17,450 nt of DNA from CAYGVT01 sp964353355 (lineage in GTDB: Archaea > Thermoplasmatota > DTKX01 > GCA-020343715): assembly GCA_964353355.1 (NCBI GenBank), contig CAYGVT010000058.1, forward strand, positions 1 through 17,450. Direction: 5' to 3'. The notes beneath the pieces were generated by a model. It was given only the letters and a program-made list of their open reading frames with translations. It did no database searches and was not told where the DNA came from. Position numbers and translations under genes: made by a program. Below, in pieces: positions 1 through 6,320 of this stretch. Each line of letters starts with the position of its first letter. Position 1 is the first letter of the stretch.

Positions 1-125
1 GGCCCGCAGAGTTCCACCGCGTCGGCCACGAACCGATGCAGCTTCGGGTTGTCGATGGCGGCGAGCTTCCTGAAGTTGGCCGCGTCGGCCCTGGACTTGA
101 TGATCTTCTCGAGCTTGGCGTCCAT
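1..125 (-). CDS. Partial gene, N-terminus resembling GTP-dependent phosphoenolpyruvate carboxykinase
   Basis: The reverse strand has an ATG at 125 that stays open for 41 codons to the window edge. A GGAG ribosome-binding site lies at 133-136, seven bases upstream. The peptide begins MDAKLEKIIKSR and contains NPKLHRFVADAVELCG. An Asn-Pro-Lys followed by a helix ending in Ala-Val-Glu-Leu-Cys-(Gly/Lys)-Pro is what I recall at the start of archaeal and bacterial GTP-type PEP carboxykinases, where it precedes the first substrate-site strand. That enzyme converts oxaloacetate and GTP to PEP in gluconeogenesis. None of its catalytic motifs fall in the window, so the call rests on about 40 residues. 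It is divergent to the PKD gene at 546. Confidence 0.5.
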   Translation of the reverse strand, partial: MDAKLEKIIKSRADAANFRKLAAIDNPKLHRFVADAVELCG

Positions 126-155
126 CCTGCGTCTCCGGCGCTTGTTAAACACCTG

Positions 156-176
156 CGCGCCGGCCTTCCCGGCGCG
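156..176. repeat. GC-rich inverted repeat, 8-bp stem and 5-nt loop
   Basis: CGCGCCGG at 156-163 is exactly complementary to CCGGCGCG at 169-176, with the loop CCTTC between. It lies about 30 bp upstream of the leftward gene and could form a hairpin in DNA or RNA. No T-run follows on either strand. Confidence 0.6.
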
Positions 177-199
177 ACGGTATGGAATTCTAGGTCCGC

Positions 200-222
200 C
201 CCGGCGGAAGTCAACCGCCGGG
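200..222. repeat. GC-rich inverted repeat, 8-bp stem and 7-nt loop
   Basis: CCCGGCGG at 200-207 is exactly complementary to CCGCCGGG at 215-222, with the loop AAGTCAA. It is the second perfect hairpin within 70 bp and sits just before the G-rich tandem repeat. Confidence 0.6.
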
Positions 223-232
223 ACGGAGCGAG

Positions 233-280
233 AGGGCGAGGGGGTGAGGGGGTGAGGGGGTGAGGGAGTAAGGGAGTGAG
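233..280 (+). repeat. 8-bp tandem repeat, unit GGGGTGAG, about 6 copies
   Basis: Three perfect units stand at 241-248, 249-256 and 257-264. They are flanked by a degenerate unit at 233-240 (AGGGCGAG) and by GGAGTAAG (265-272) and GGAGTGAG (273-280). A further purine-only G-rich tract continues to about 301. The plus strand has several runs of three or more G at regular spacing and could form a G-quadruplex. The array lies between two divergent genes and does not encode a recognisable peptide. Confidence 0.8.
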
Positions 281-397
281 GAGGGGAGGGAGGAAGGGGG
301 GACCGACCAGGAGGTGCCCGCCGGCATGCCCCTGACGACGCACCCCCCCCCTGCCCCGGGGGCGGAGGCCTCGCCCACCCCCGCCCGGGCGATCCCA

Positions 398-406
398 CTT
401 ATATAG
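398..406 (+). promoter_or_regulatory. Candidate TATA box (distal) for the PKD gene
   Basis: CTTATATAG at 398-406 is an A/T island in very GC-rich DNA and resembles an archaeal box A. Transcription would be expected about 25 bp downstream, near 430, giving a leader of roughly 115 nt that contains the inverted repeats at 417-446 and 486-508. No clear BRE was recognised. Confidence 0.4.
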
Positions 407-416
407 CCGCCCCTAG

Positions 417-446
417 CCGCCCCGTAGTGGACGGCGTCCGGGGCGG
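417..446 (+). repeat. Inverted repeat in the leader region, 8-bp stem and 14-nt loop
   Basis: CCGCCCCG at 417-424 pairs with CGGGGCGG at 439-446. It lies between the two candidate TATA boxes. In RNA made from the distal promoter it would form a strong hairpin well upstream of the start codon. Confidence 0.5.
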
Positions 447-473
447 AGAATCGGGGGACCCCAGGTCGAAAGG

Positions 474-480
474 TATATAT
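474..480 (+). promoter_or_regulatory. Candidate TATA box (proximal) for the PKD gene
   Basis: TATATAT at 474-480 lies 66-72 bp upstream of the ATG at 546. It would place the transcription start near 505 and give a short leader of about 40 nt. The GGGGGG run ending at 536 could then serve as the ribosome-binding site. It is the better-placed of the two boxes. Confidence 0.5.
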
Positions 481-485
481 CGGAA

Positions 486-508
486 GGAGTGGTTCAAACC
501 CCCACTCC
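486..508 (+). repeat. Inverted repeat before the PKD gene, 7-bp stem and 9-nt loop
   Basis: GGAGTGG at 486-492 is exactly complementary to CCACTCC at 502-508. The loop contains TTCAAAC. It lies just downstream of the proximal TATA box, around the expected transcription start, so it may be an operator or a leader hairpin. Confidence 0.5.
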
Positions 509-545
509 GGAGCCAGTAGCCCTCGTTCTGGGGGGGATATAGAGA

Positions 546-2117
546 ATGAGAGGAACCCACCGCTTGTCCCTAGCCGTCCCACTGGTGGTCGGCCTGCTCT
601 TGGCCTCCGCGCCCTTCGTGGCGGCGGACGTGCTCGAGGTCTTCGCTGGCCAGGACAAGAACGCCCGAGTCAACGTGGACGTCATCTTCAACGATGCCGA
701 GCTGGTCAGGCCGAACCCGCCCGACCCGCTGAAGAGCTACAACTACGCCTGGGACTTCGATGCCAACAAGGACCTCAACTTGGACTTCATCAACGACAAC
801 GACAACGAATCGACCAACCTCCTCACCCAGCACCGGTTCACCTCCCCCGGCCAGTTCGTCTGCACGCTCACGGTCACCGACAGCTCGGGCGGCACGGCCA
901 AGGACGTCTGCGTGGTGACGGTCGAGGAGAACGAGCCCCCGGTGATCCAGTCGCAGGACTCCATCAACGCCTACGTCAACACCCCTTACAACTTCACCGC
1001 CACCGCGTCCGACGACTACTCCCCGAGCCACCTGCTCAGGTGGGAGTGGGACTTCGGCGACGGCAGCAGGGGCAACGACCCCCCGCCGATCGACCACACC
1101 TACAACACCATCAGGGCCTACCAGTGCCGCATCCGCGTCTACGACCAGGAGCAGGCATGGTCCGAGAGGACCATCACCATCAACGTCGTGGAGAAGCCGG
1201 GCGATTCCGGCGTCGTATACGAGGTGGGCGGCTCTGGCCTCCTCAAGGTGAAGAACAAGCAGGTGCGCGAGGACGGGTACATCGGCTACACCATCTGGGC
1301 CGCGAAGAACCACGACATCCGGGTGACCATCCTGGCGGACCCCTCCAAGTCCTCGGTCGCGGTGCTCATCTTCCACTCCCAGAGCGCGTTCCTCGACTAC
1401 GAGCTGGGCATCCCTGGCACGTGGGACGCCGACATCTCCAGGCCGGACATGGCCGCGTCCCAGAAGATCACGTGGAAGTCCGAGAAGGACGAGCGTGTCT
1501 GGGTCGTCATAGACAATGGCTACCAGGGCAACGACCCGTTCGACCTGTGGAGCGGCGTGGCTGAGGTCGACGTGACCGTGGAGGACCTCGACCGTGACAA
1601 CTTCCTGGTCGACATCTCCATCTGGGTGTGGGTCGGACTCCTCGTCATCGGCTTGGTGATCGTGGGCATCTTCCTGCTCAAGCGGCTGGCCGAGACCCAG
1701 GCCCTGCGCAGGAAGGAGAAGGAGGCCATCTCGCGCGCCAAGGTGGAGCGCGACGTCCGCGTGAGCTCGCTGCGCCAGTTCCTGGACGACCCCGAATCGG
1801 CCGTCAAGAGGCAGCAGCCGCCCCCCGGCATGAGGCCCGCCCCCGGCGCATACCCGCCACAGGCCGGCGCATACCCGCCGCCGGGTGCGAGGGGGCCGCC
1901 TCCGCCGCAGAGGGTGGCGCCACCCCTGCCGCCCCCGCAGGCACCCCCACAGCCAGCACCTCCGCCGACCGCCGAGGCCCCCCCGCCATCGCCCCCGCCG
2001 CCGGCCCCCGTCAGGGCGCCCGAGGCCGTCGAGGCGGGCTCGGGCCCCGTCTACATGGTCACCGAGCCGCCGAAGCGCGGTGACATCCTCGGTGGTAAAA
2101 AGCCGGAGGGCGGCTGA
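546..2117 (+). CDS. PKD-domain surface protein with one C-terminal transmembrane helix and proline-rich cytoplasmic tail
   Basis: The 523-residue protein starts at an ATG preceded by GGGGGG. Residues 1-27 look like a Sec signal peptide ending AFVAA-like before Asp28. Two PKD beta-sandwich domains follow at about 30-127 (key residues YAWDFD, TVTD) and 131-215 (WEWDFGDG, HTY). Residues 219-347 form a beta-rich region I cannot assign. A transmembrane helix at about 357-379 is followed by a Lys/Arg/Glu-rich helix and a Pro/Ala/Gly-rich tail (about 418-505) with repeated GAYPP motifs. The topology should put the PKD domains outside and the tail in the cytoplasm. PKD domains usually mediate binding at the cell surface; the ligand is unknown. 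Two possible N-glycosylation sequons are present (N87, N149). The next gene follows after 16 bp on the same strand. Confidence 0.85.
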   Translation: MRGTHRLSLAVPLVVGLLLASAPFVAADVLEVFAGQDKNARVNVDVIFNDAELVRPNPPDPLKSYNYAWDFDANKDLNLDFINDNDNESTNLLTQHRFTSPGQFVCTLTVTDSSGGTAKDVCVVTVEENEPPVIQSQDSINAYVNTPYNFTATASDDYSPSHLLRWEWDFGDGSRGNDPPPIDHTYNTIRAYQCRIRVYDQEQAWSERTITINVVEKPGDSGVVYEVGGSGLLKVKNKQVREDGYIGYTIWAAKNHDIRVTILADPSKSSVAVLIFHSQSAFLDYELGIPGTWDADISRPDMAASQKITWKSEKDERVWVVIDNGYQGNDPFDLWSGVAEVDVTVEDLDRDNFLVDISIWVWVGLLVIGLVIVGIFLLKRLAETQALRRKEKEAISRAKVERDVRVSSLRQFLDDPESAVKRQQPPPGMRPAPGAYPPQAGAYPPPGARGPPPPQRVAPPLPPPQAPPQPAPPPTAEAPPPSPPPPAPVRAPEAVEAGSGPVYMVTEPPKRGDILGGKKPEGG

Positions 2118-2133
2118 ACGGGGGGGGCTCCAC

Positions 2134-3513
2134 ATGGCCACGGCCCGCAAGGCTCGCGACCGCACGAAGCGGTTGTGCGTCGTAGGGACGGGCTACGTGG
2201 GGCTCGCCACCGCCGTGGCCTTCGCGAGCCACGGCAGGCATGTTGAGTGCGTCGACATCCTCCCCGAGCGGGTGAGGGCGGTCCAATCGGGCAAGGCGCC
2301 CTTCTTCGAGCCCGCCCTCGAGGACGCGCTGCGCAAGCTTGTCAAGCGGGGCGCGGTCACGGCCACGACCAACATCGACTCCGCCGTCGCGGGCGCGGAG
2401 GCCACGTTCATCTGCGTCGGAACGCCCTCGGCGCCGGACGGCTCGTTCGACATGTCGCAGGTCGAGGCGGCCGCGCGCGGCATCGGCGACGCGCTGCTCA
2501 AGTCCGAGGCCAAGGGGCACATCGTCGTCACCAAGAGCACCGTCTCCCCGACGGCGAACCGCAACCTCGTGCTGCCCGCGCTCGAGACCTACTCCCGGCT
2601 GCTCGCGCCCAAGCAGCTGTCGCTGGCGTGCAACCCCGAGTTCCTGCGCGAGGGCCAGGCGCTCAACGACGCGCTCAGGCCCGATCGGGTCGTCATCGGC
2701 ACCATGGAGGGCGACGCGCGCGCGTGGACGTTCCTGAGCTCGCTCTACCGGCCGTTCAGGCGCCCTGTCCTGCGGACGTCGCTGGAGGGGGCGGAGCTGA
2801 TCAAGCTCGCCTCCAACGCGCTCCTGGCCACCAAGGTCGCGTTCGCCAACGAGGTCGCGAACCTGGCCGCCGAGGTCGGCGCCGACGGTCTCGAGGTGCT
2901 CGGGGGCGTGGGCATGGACCACCGCCTCGGGCCCGAGTTCCTGAGGGCGGGGCCGGGCTTCGGGGGCAGCTGCTTCCCCAAGGACCTGCGGGCGCTCTTG
3001 GCGTTCGGGCAGTCCCGCGAGATGAGGCTCATCATCCCCAGGGCCGCGCTTGTCCAGAACGAGTGGCAGCCGCTGGTGGTCGTCAACCTGGCGAGGCGCG
3101 CCGTCGGCGGCGACATCGCGGGCCGCAGGGTCGCCCTGCTGGGGCTTGCGTTCAAGGCCGACACCGATGACGTGCGCGAGACGCGCGCGCTGCCCATCTA
3201 CCGGGCCCTCACGGCCTCGGGCGCGGAGGTCGTGTGCCACGACCCGCGCGCGGGCGCCGCGTTCGCCGCGCTCGCGAAGGCGGAGAACCTCACGCCGCCC
3301 AAGATCGCCAAGAAGCCGGAGGACGCGCTCAGGCGCTCGGACGTGGCCATCATCCAGGCGGACTGGCCCGAGTACAGGCGCCTCAGCCCGCAGCGCATCC
3401 GCCAGCTCATGGGCAAGGGCGCGGCCATCGTCGACGGCCGCCGCGTCCTCGACCCGGAGAAGGTCCGCAAGGCCGGCATCAGGTACTACGGCGTCGGCTG
3501 GCCGTCCGGATGA
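2134..3513 (+). CDS. ugd: UDP-glucose/GDP-mannose dehydrogenase family enzyme (UDP-glucose 6-dehydrogenase-like)
   Basis: The ATG at 2134, preceded by a G8 run as ribosome-binding site, gives 459 residues, typical for the family. An earlier in-frame start would overlap the PKD gene and add low-complexity residues, so it was not used. The NAD-binding Rossmann motif GTGYVGL is at 19-25. Later come a CVGTP segment, NPEFLREGQALND, a central helix with Lys224 and Asn228, and the catalytic motif GGSCFPKD with the nucleophilic Cys280. The C-terminal substrate-binding domain includes GLAFKADTDDVRET. The family oxidises a sugar-nucleotide alcohol to the uronic acid in two NAD-dependent steps. UDP-glucose is the best guess for the substrate, but UDP-N-acetylmannosamine or GDP-mannose cannot be excluded by eye. 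The product would feed surface glycan synthesis or protein N-glycosylation, which fits a neighbouring secreted protein. It probably forms an operon with the PKD gene. Confidence 0.88.
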   Translation: MATARKARDRTKRLCVVGTGYVGLATAVAFASHGRHVECVDILPERVRAVQSGKAPFFEPALEDALRKLVKRGAVTATTNIDSAVAGAEATFICVGTPSAPDGSFDMSQVEAAARGIGDALLKSEAKGHIVVTKSTVSPTANRNLVLPALETYSRLLAPKQLSLACNPEFLREGQALNDALRPDRVVIGTMEGDARAWTFLSSLYRPFRRPVLRTSLEGAELIKLASNALLATKVAFANEVANLAAEVGADGLEVLGGVGMDHRLGPEFLRAGPGFGGSCFPKDLRALLAFGQSREMRLIIPRAALVQNEWQPLVVVNLARRAVGGDIAGRRVALLGLAFKADTDDVRETRALPIYRALTASGAEVVCHDPRAGAAFAALAKAENLTPPKIAKKPEDALRRSDVAIIQADWPEYRRLSPQRIRQLMGKGAAIVDGRRVLDPEKVRKAGIRYYGVGWPSG

Positions 3514-3579
3514 GCGGGCGCGCACGGGGGCCGGCCACGGGTCCGCTGCGTGTTCGCCGCGAGGGGCCGGCCCCGCCCG
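3514..3579. terminator. Convergent intergenic region with repeated self-complementary GGGGCCGGCC
   Basis: The 66 bp between two converging stop codons contain GGGGCCGGCC at 3527-3536 and again at 3563-3572. The second is part of a perfect 12-bp palindrome, GGGGCCGGCCCC (3563-3574). Each copy is self-complementary, and the two copies can also pair with each other. The position suggests a bidirectional transcription barrier, but there are no T-runs of the kind used by archaeal terminators, so the role is inferred. Confidence 0.35.
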
Positions 3580-3975
3580 TCACGCCATCGAATCCCTGAC
3601 CCTCACAGCCACCGCGCGGACGTCCGGCAGCAGGCTCCCGAGCTCGACGGACCTGTCGACGACGACCACGAGGATGCTGCGCTCGTCGACCGGCGTCGTG
3701 ACGATGTAGTGCTGCTCGGCCACGACCACGACGGTGCGCGCGGACTCGCTCTCGACCGATTCCATCACGAGCTCGGCTATGCCCAGCATGAACGCCCCGC
3801 GCAGCGCGAGCGTGTCCGGGTTGATGCCCGTGGGCAGGTCGGAGGCGATGGGCATCCCATCACGGCTGATGACGGTCGAGGCCACGACGCCGTTCGACCC
3901 CCTCAGCTCGCGGAGCAGGGTGCGCAGGTGGGTCGGGCCAGTGCCCCCCGTGGTGCCCCCTTGCTCGGCTGGCAA
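3580..3975 (-). CDS. Roadblock/LC7-domain protein, putative regulator of the neighbouring GTPase
   Basis: The product is 131 residues. Residues about 14-128 match the Roadblock/LC7 fold in size and pattern: an N-terminal helix, then VVASTVISRDGMPIAS (about 30-45), a central helix rich in small and acidic residues, and beta strands TVVVVAEQHYIVTT and SILVVVVD. Family members such as bacterial MglB bind Ras-like GTPases as dimers and control their nucleotide state, and a Ras-like GTPase is encoded three genes upstream in the same operon. The start is a TTG at 3975, 16 bp after the V4R stop, with GGGGGA as a possible ribosome-binding site. No ATG or GTG precedes the conserved domain, so TTG is the only standard choice. 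It acts in the cytosol; no membrane segment is visible. Confidence 0.8.
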   Translation of the reverse strand: MPAEQGGTTGGTGPTHLRTLLRELRGSNGVVASTVISRDGMPIASDLPTGINPDTLALRGAFMLGIAELVMESVESESARTVVVVAEQHYIVTTPVDERSILVVVVDRSVELGSLLPDVRAVAVRVRDSMA

Positions 3976-3991
3976 GGCGCCCGTCCCCCGG

Positions 3992-4474
3992 TCACGCCTC
4001 GGGCCGGGGCACGAGGTCGAACAGGCAAAGCTCAGAGCCGTTGGTGACGCACTGCGTCTCGACGCAGTGGTAGCGGTACCGCGAGAGGGCCGACGCGGTG
4101 CCCGCGAGGTAACCGCACGTGAGGTCGCACGAGGGCCCGTCCATGCGCCCGAGCGCCTGCGCCTCGCTGGAGCCGTCGCACTGCACGTGCAGCCGTCCCT
4201 CGCCCTCCTCGCTGACGATGATGCGGCCGAGGCCCATCTCGATCCACAGCGAGGTGAGCGTCTCCGGCAACGTCAGCCCGGAGTTCATCTTGATGTTTAT
4301 CTTGCGCGTGACCGCCTCACCGCTCGAGAAGCCGATGCGGAACAGTATGGCGCGCGCGGCGTCGGCGCCGGCGAGCTTGCGGAACTCGTCGTGCAGGCTC
4401 TTGAGGATCTGGATGGGCATGATGAAGAACGCCGCCTGCACCGCGGCCTCCTCGCCCTCACGGACGGCGCTCAT
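3992..4474 (-). CDS. V4R-domain protein (stand-alone small-molecule-binding domain)
   Basis: The product is 160 residues from an ATG at 4474, with GGGGGGTG as ribosome-binding site and only 2 bp after the upstream stop. The C-terminal half carries the V4R signature: CDLTCGYLAGTASAL (116-130), then C137, C142, G146, C150 and a final LFDL. V4R domains (4-vinyl reductase family) bind hydrocarbon-type ligands or metal and occur in sensors, chaperones and reductases. The N-terminus (AAFFIMPIQILKSLHDEF, 14-31) closely matches that of the adjacent V4R-DUF835 protein, so the two are tandem paralogues. This copy retains the cysteine set that the other has lost. It is probably a cytosolic ligand-binding component of the GTPase operon. 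Confidence 0.85.
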   Translation of the reverse strand: MSAVREGEEAAVQAAFFIMPIQILKSLHDEFRKLAGADAARAILFRIGFSSGEAVTRKINIKMNSGLTLPETLTSLWIEMGLGRIIVSEEGEGRLHVQCDGSSEAQALGRMDGPSCDLTCGYLAGTASALSRYRYHCVETQCVTNGSELCLFDLVPRPEA

Positions 4475-4476
4475 CC

Positions 4477-5508
4477 TCAGGCACCCCCCTGCTTGAGGGG
4501 CACCATCTCGCGCTCGATGAGCTTGAGGTCCTTGTCCCCCATCGTGGACGGACTGATGCTCGCGAGCAGGATGGAGTCGTGGATGGATATCTGGTCGCGC
4601 ACCAGCTGCAGGAACTTGAGCGCGCTGTGGAAGTTGTTCTGGACGATGAGGTACTCGAGCCCGGTGATCATCACGATGGGCTTCTCGGCCTTCTTGAGGA
4701 AGTCCTCTATCTTGTGGTAGAGCTTGCCGAGCTGCACGGGCTCGACCGCGTACTCCTGCTCCGCGTTGCTCAACCACAGGATGGGCGTGGCGGCCAGGCC
4801 GAACTGCTTGCGGACCTTGTTGGGGAAGTCGCGCGTGATGCACAGGCCCTGGCTCCCGTGGGCGATCTCGTCGACGAAGATCTGGTAGGCCGTGTCCACC
4901 TCCTCTTCCTCGACCAGGTAAGACATGCCGCGCTCGAGCGCACCCCGGGGCGTCACGGCCTTCAGGGGCGCGATGACCGGCGGCACGACCGCCCTCTCGA
5001 TGGCGGGCTTGAGGTACTCGCCCGCGAGCTTGAGCACGAAGAAGATCTCGCTCCAGTCCTCCGAGCCCTGGACCTCCTCGGTCTTGAAGTCCTTGCCGGA
5101 GAGGGCCGCGGCCATGCCGTTGAGGTAGCCTCGCGTGAAGTGGCACTTGGGCTCCTTCGGCCGGCCCAGCGCCAGGCTCTCGACGGACTCGTGGAACCTC
5201 ACCTTGAGGTGGTCAGCGCCGACCTCCTCGACCGTGATGCGGCCCAGGCCCACGCCCGCCCAGAGCGCGGGGATGGTGTTCGCGATGTCATCCAGCGTGT
5301 CGCACTTCATCCCCATGCGCGTTATCATGCCCTCCCCGCACCTGATGCCGTAGCGGTAGAGCATGTCGCTGGCGAGCGCGTCCCCTCCTTGGATCTCGAG
5401 CTCGTCGCGCAGGCTCTTGAGCGCGTGGCCGGGCATGATGAAGAACGCCATCTGTAGGACGTCCTCGCTCGCCTGGCCGTCCTCAACCAGCATTGGTCTC
5501 TCGTCCAT
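4477..5508 (-). CDS. V4R-DUF835 fusion protein
   Basis: The 343-residue protein starts at an ATG at 5508, preceded by AGGGGGTGG. Residues about 16-162 are a V4R domain beginning QMAFFIMPGHALKSLRDEL. Residues about 190-337 match DUF835, an archaeal domain of unknown function, with GMSYLVEEE, CITRDFPNK, TPILWLSNAE and ITGLEYLIVQNNF as landmarks. DUF835 resembles RecA/KaiC-like folds that have lost nucleotide-binding motifs; no Walker A is seen here. The V4R domain keeps C122 and the following GYLNG but replaces the C...G...C triad by GSEDWSE, so metal or ligand binding may be altered. It lies 12 bp after the GTPase gene and 2 bp before the second V4R gene, clearly in one operon. A sensor or scaffold for the GTPase is a plausible role. 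Confidence 0.82.
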   Translation of the reverse strand: MDERPMLVEDGQASEDVLQMAFFIMPGHALKSLRDELEIQGGDALASDMLYRYGIRCGEGMITRMGMKCDTLDDIANTIPALWAGVGLGRITVEEVGADHLKVRFHESVESLALGRPKEPKCHFTRGYLNGMAAALSGKDFKTEEVQGSEDWSEIFFVLKLAGEYLKPAIERAVVPPVIAPLKAVTPRGALERGMSYLVEEEEVDTAYQIFVDEIAHGSQGLCITRDFPNKVRKQFGLAATPILWLSNAEQEYAVEPVQLGKLYHKIEDFLKKAEKPIVMITGLEYLIVQNNFHSALKFLQLVRDQISIHDSILLASISPSTMGDKDLKLIEREMVPLKQGGA

Positions 5509-5520
5509 GGCGCCACCCCC

Positions 5521-6078
5521 TCACATGAGGTTGATCTTCTTGAAGAAGTTGTAAGTCAGCGTGTTCCCCAGCTCCAGGAACGACCGCTCGACGTTGTCGC
5601 CGGTCTTGGCAGACGTGAAGTAGAGCGGCGCGCCGTACTTCCTGGCGATGGCGTCGGCGTCCGTGGAGTCGAAGGTCGCTATGTCGAGCAGGTCGGACTT
5701 GTTGATGAGGAACACGAGCGGTACCCTGCCCACCGTCTTCTGGAACCCCTCGGCCCACTCGCCCATGCTCCTGATGGTCGCGGGCCGCGTGCCGTCGGAC
5801 ACAACCAGCCCCCCCTCGGCGCCCTGGTAGTAGACAGGGTGCAGCCTCGAGTACTCCTTCTGTCCCAGGATGTCCCAGATGAGGAGGCTTATGCGGACCT
5901 TGAGGTCCTGGCTAGGGTGCTTGAACGTGAGGGTCTTCTTGGTCACCTTCGTGCCGATGGTGGTGATGTACTTGTCGTCGAAGCTGCTGTAGACGTACCT
6001 CCTGATGAGGGAGGTCTTGCCCACGGCCGCATCCCCCAGCAGACATATCTTCTTGATGAGCTCCTTTGACTCGGTCAT
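5521..6078 (-). CDS. Ras/Rab-like small GTPase
   Basis: All five G motifs are visible: G1 GDAAVGKTS (15-23), G2 Thr39/40 in YITTIGTK, G3 WDILGQKE (68-75) with Gln73 at the position of the Ras catalytic glutamine, G4 NKSD (126-129) and G5 TSAK (155-158). The protein is 185 residues, ordinary for the superfamily, and has no C-terminal cysteine for lipidation and no membrane segment. I chose the ATG at 6078. An earlier in-frame GTG at 6087 is part of the GGTGGTG sequence that makes a good ribosome-binding site for 6078. This is the first gene of the minus-strand operon with V4R-DUF835, V4R and Roadblock genes. Such archaeal GTPases resemble MglA and eukaryotic Rab/Ras. The process it controls is unknown. 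Confidence 0.9.
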   Translation of the reverse strand: MTESKELIKKICLLGDAAVGKTSLIRRYVYSSFDDKYITTIGTKVTKKTLTFKHPSQDLKVRISLLIWDILGQKEYSRLHPVYYQGAEGGLVVSDGTRPATIRSMGEWAEGFQKTVGRVPLVFLINKSDLLDIATFDSTDADAIARKYGAPLYFTSAKTGDNVERSFLELGNTLTYNFFKKINLM

Positions 6079-6088
6079 ACCCACCACC

Positions 6089-6100
6089 TGTGATATTACA
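6089..6100. promoter_or_regulatory. Imperfect palindrome, operator candidate
   Basis: TGTGATATTACA at 6089-6100 reads TGTAATATCACA on the other strand, matching at 10 of 12 positions (TGT-N-ATAT-N-ACA). It lies between the leftward TATA box and the GTPase start codon, a common position for archaeal repressor sites. No matching regulator gene is in view. Confidence 0.3.
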
Positions 6101-6108
6101 CCCCCGAT

Positions 6109-6118
6109 AGATATATCT
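6109..6118 (-). promoter_or_regulatory. Candidate TATA box of the GTPase operon
   Basis: AGATATATCT at 6109-6118 is A/T-rich and perfectly palindromic. Counting 25 bp from its centre places leftward transcription near 6088, about 10 nt before the ATG at 6078. That leaves just enough leader for the GGTGGTG ribosome-binding site. It most likely drives the four-gene operon. Confidence 0.55.
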
Positions 6119-6313
6119 TCTTAGCCCGCCCGCGGCGAGGGGCGCCCGCGATGCGCCGGCGGCGGCGGCTTTTGACCGTCGCCGTGGCATGTAATAGCAT
6201 GGTGCCGGGGATGCTGGCATGATATTAGACAGGTGAGGGGTCTTGAATTGACTATTTTGTAAGAGGACGCGTTGAGATTTACGATATTGAAAATGGATTG
6301 CTTGTTTCAGAAG

Positions 6314-6320
6314 TTATATA
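6314..6320 (+). promoter_or_regulatory. Candidate TATA box of the PKD/zinc-ribbon cluster
   Basis: TTATATA at 6314-6320 lies at the right end of the AT-rich island and is a good archaeal box A. Transcription would begin near 6345, giving a leader of about 75 nt to the GTG at 6418 or about 165 nt to the GTG at 6511. Confidence 0.5.

Larger units (their letters stand above)
126..545. other. Divergent intergenic region (420 bp) with repeats, hairpins and TATA-like boxes
   Basis: No convincing gene is visible here. The left part (150-225) holds two perfect GC-rich inverted repeats. The middle (233-280) is an 8-bp tandem repeat of GGGGTGAG type, followed by a purine-rich G tract to about 301. C-rich runs occupy 340-385. 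The right part holds two TATA-like boxes (398-406 and 474-480) and further inverted repeats ahead of the ATG at 546. The region separates two divergent genes, so it should carry promoters for both; only the rightward one is obvious. Confidence 0.7.

Noticed and set aside
237..301. CRISPR array
   Set aside because: The repeat unit is only 8 bp, contiguous and without spacers.
486..515. tRNA-like 3' end: GGTTCAAAC loop, flanking stem and a GCCA-like end
   Set aside because: The perfect 7-bp stem has a 9-nt loop instead of the 5-bp/7-nt T-arm, the T-arm pairing fails when drawn in standard register, and no matching acceptor, D-arm or anticodon arm lies upstream.
570..3525. Long minus-strand frames opposite the PKD and dehydrogenase genes
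   Set aside because: Their translations are low-complexity (Val/Asp/Arg/Gly/Leu-rich) without domain motifs, whereas the plus-strand frames have clear family signatures.
6076..6087. Upstream GTG (6087) as start of the GTPase
   Set aside because: The GTG lies within the GGTGGTG ribosome-binding sequence that suits the ATG at 6078.
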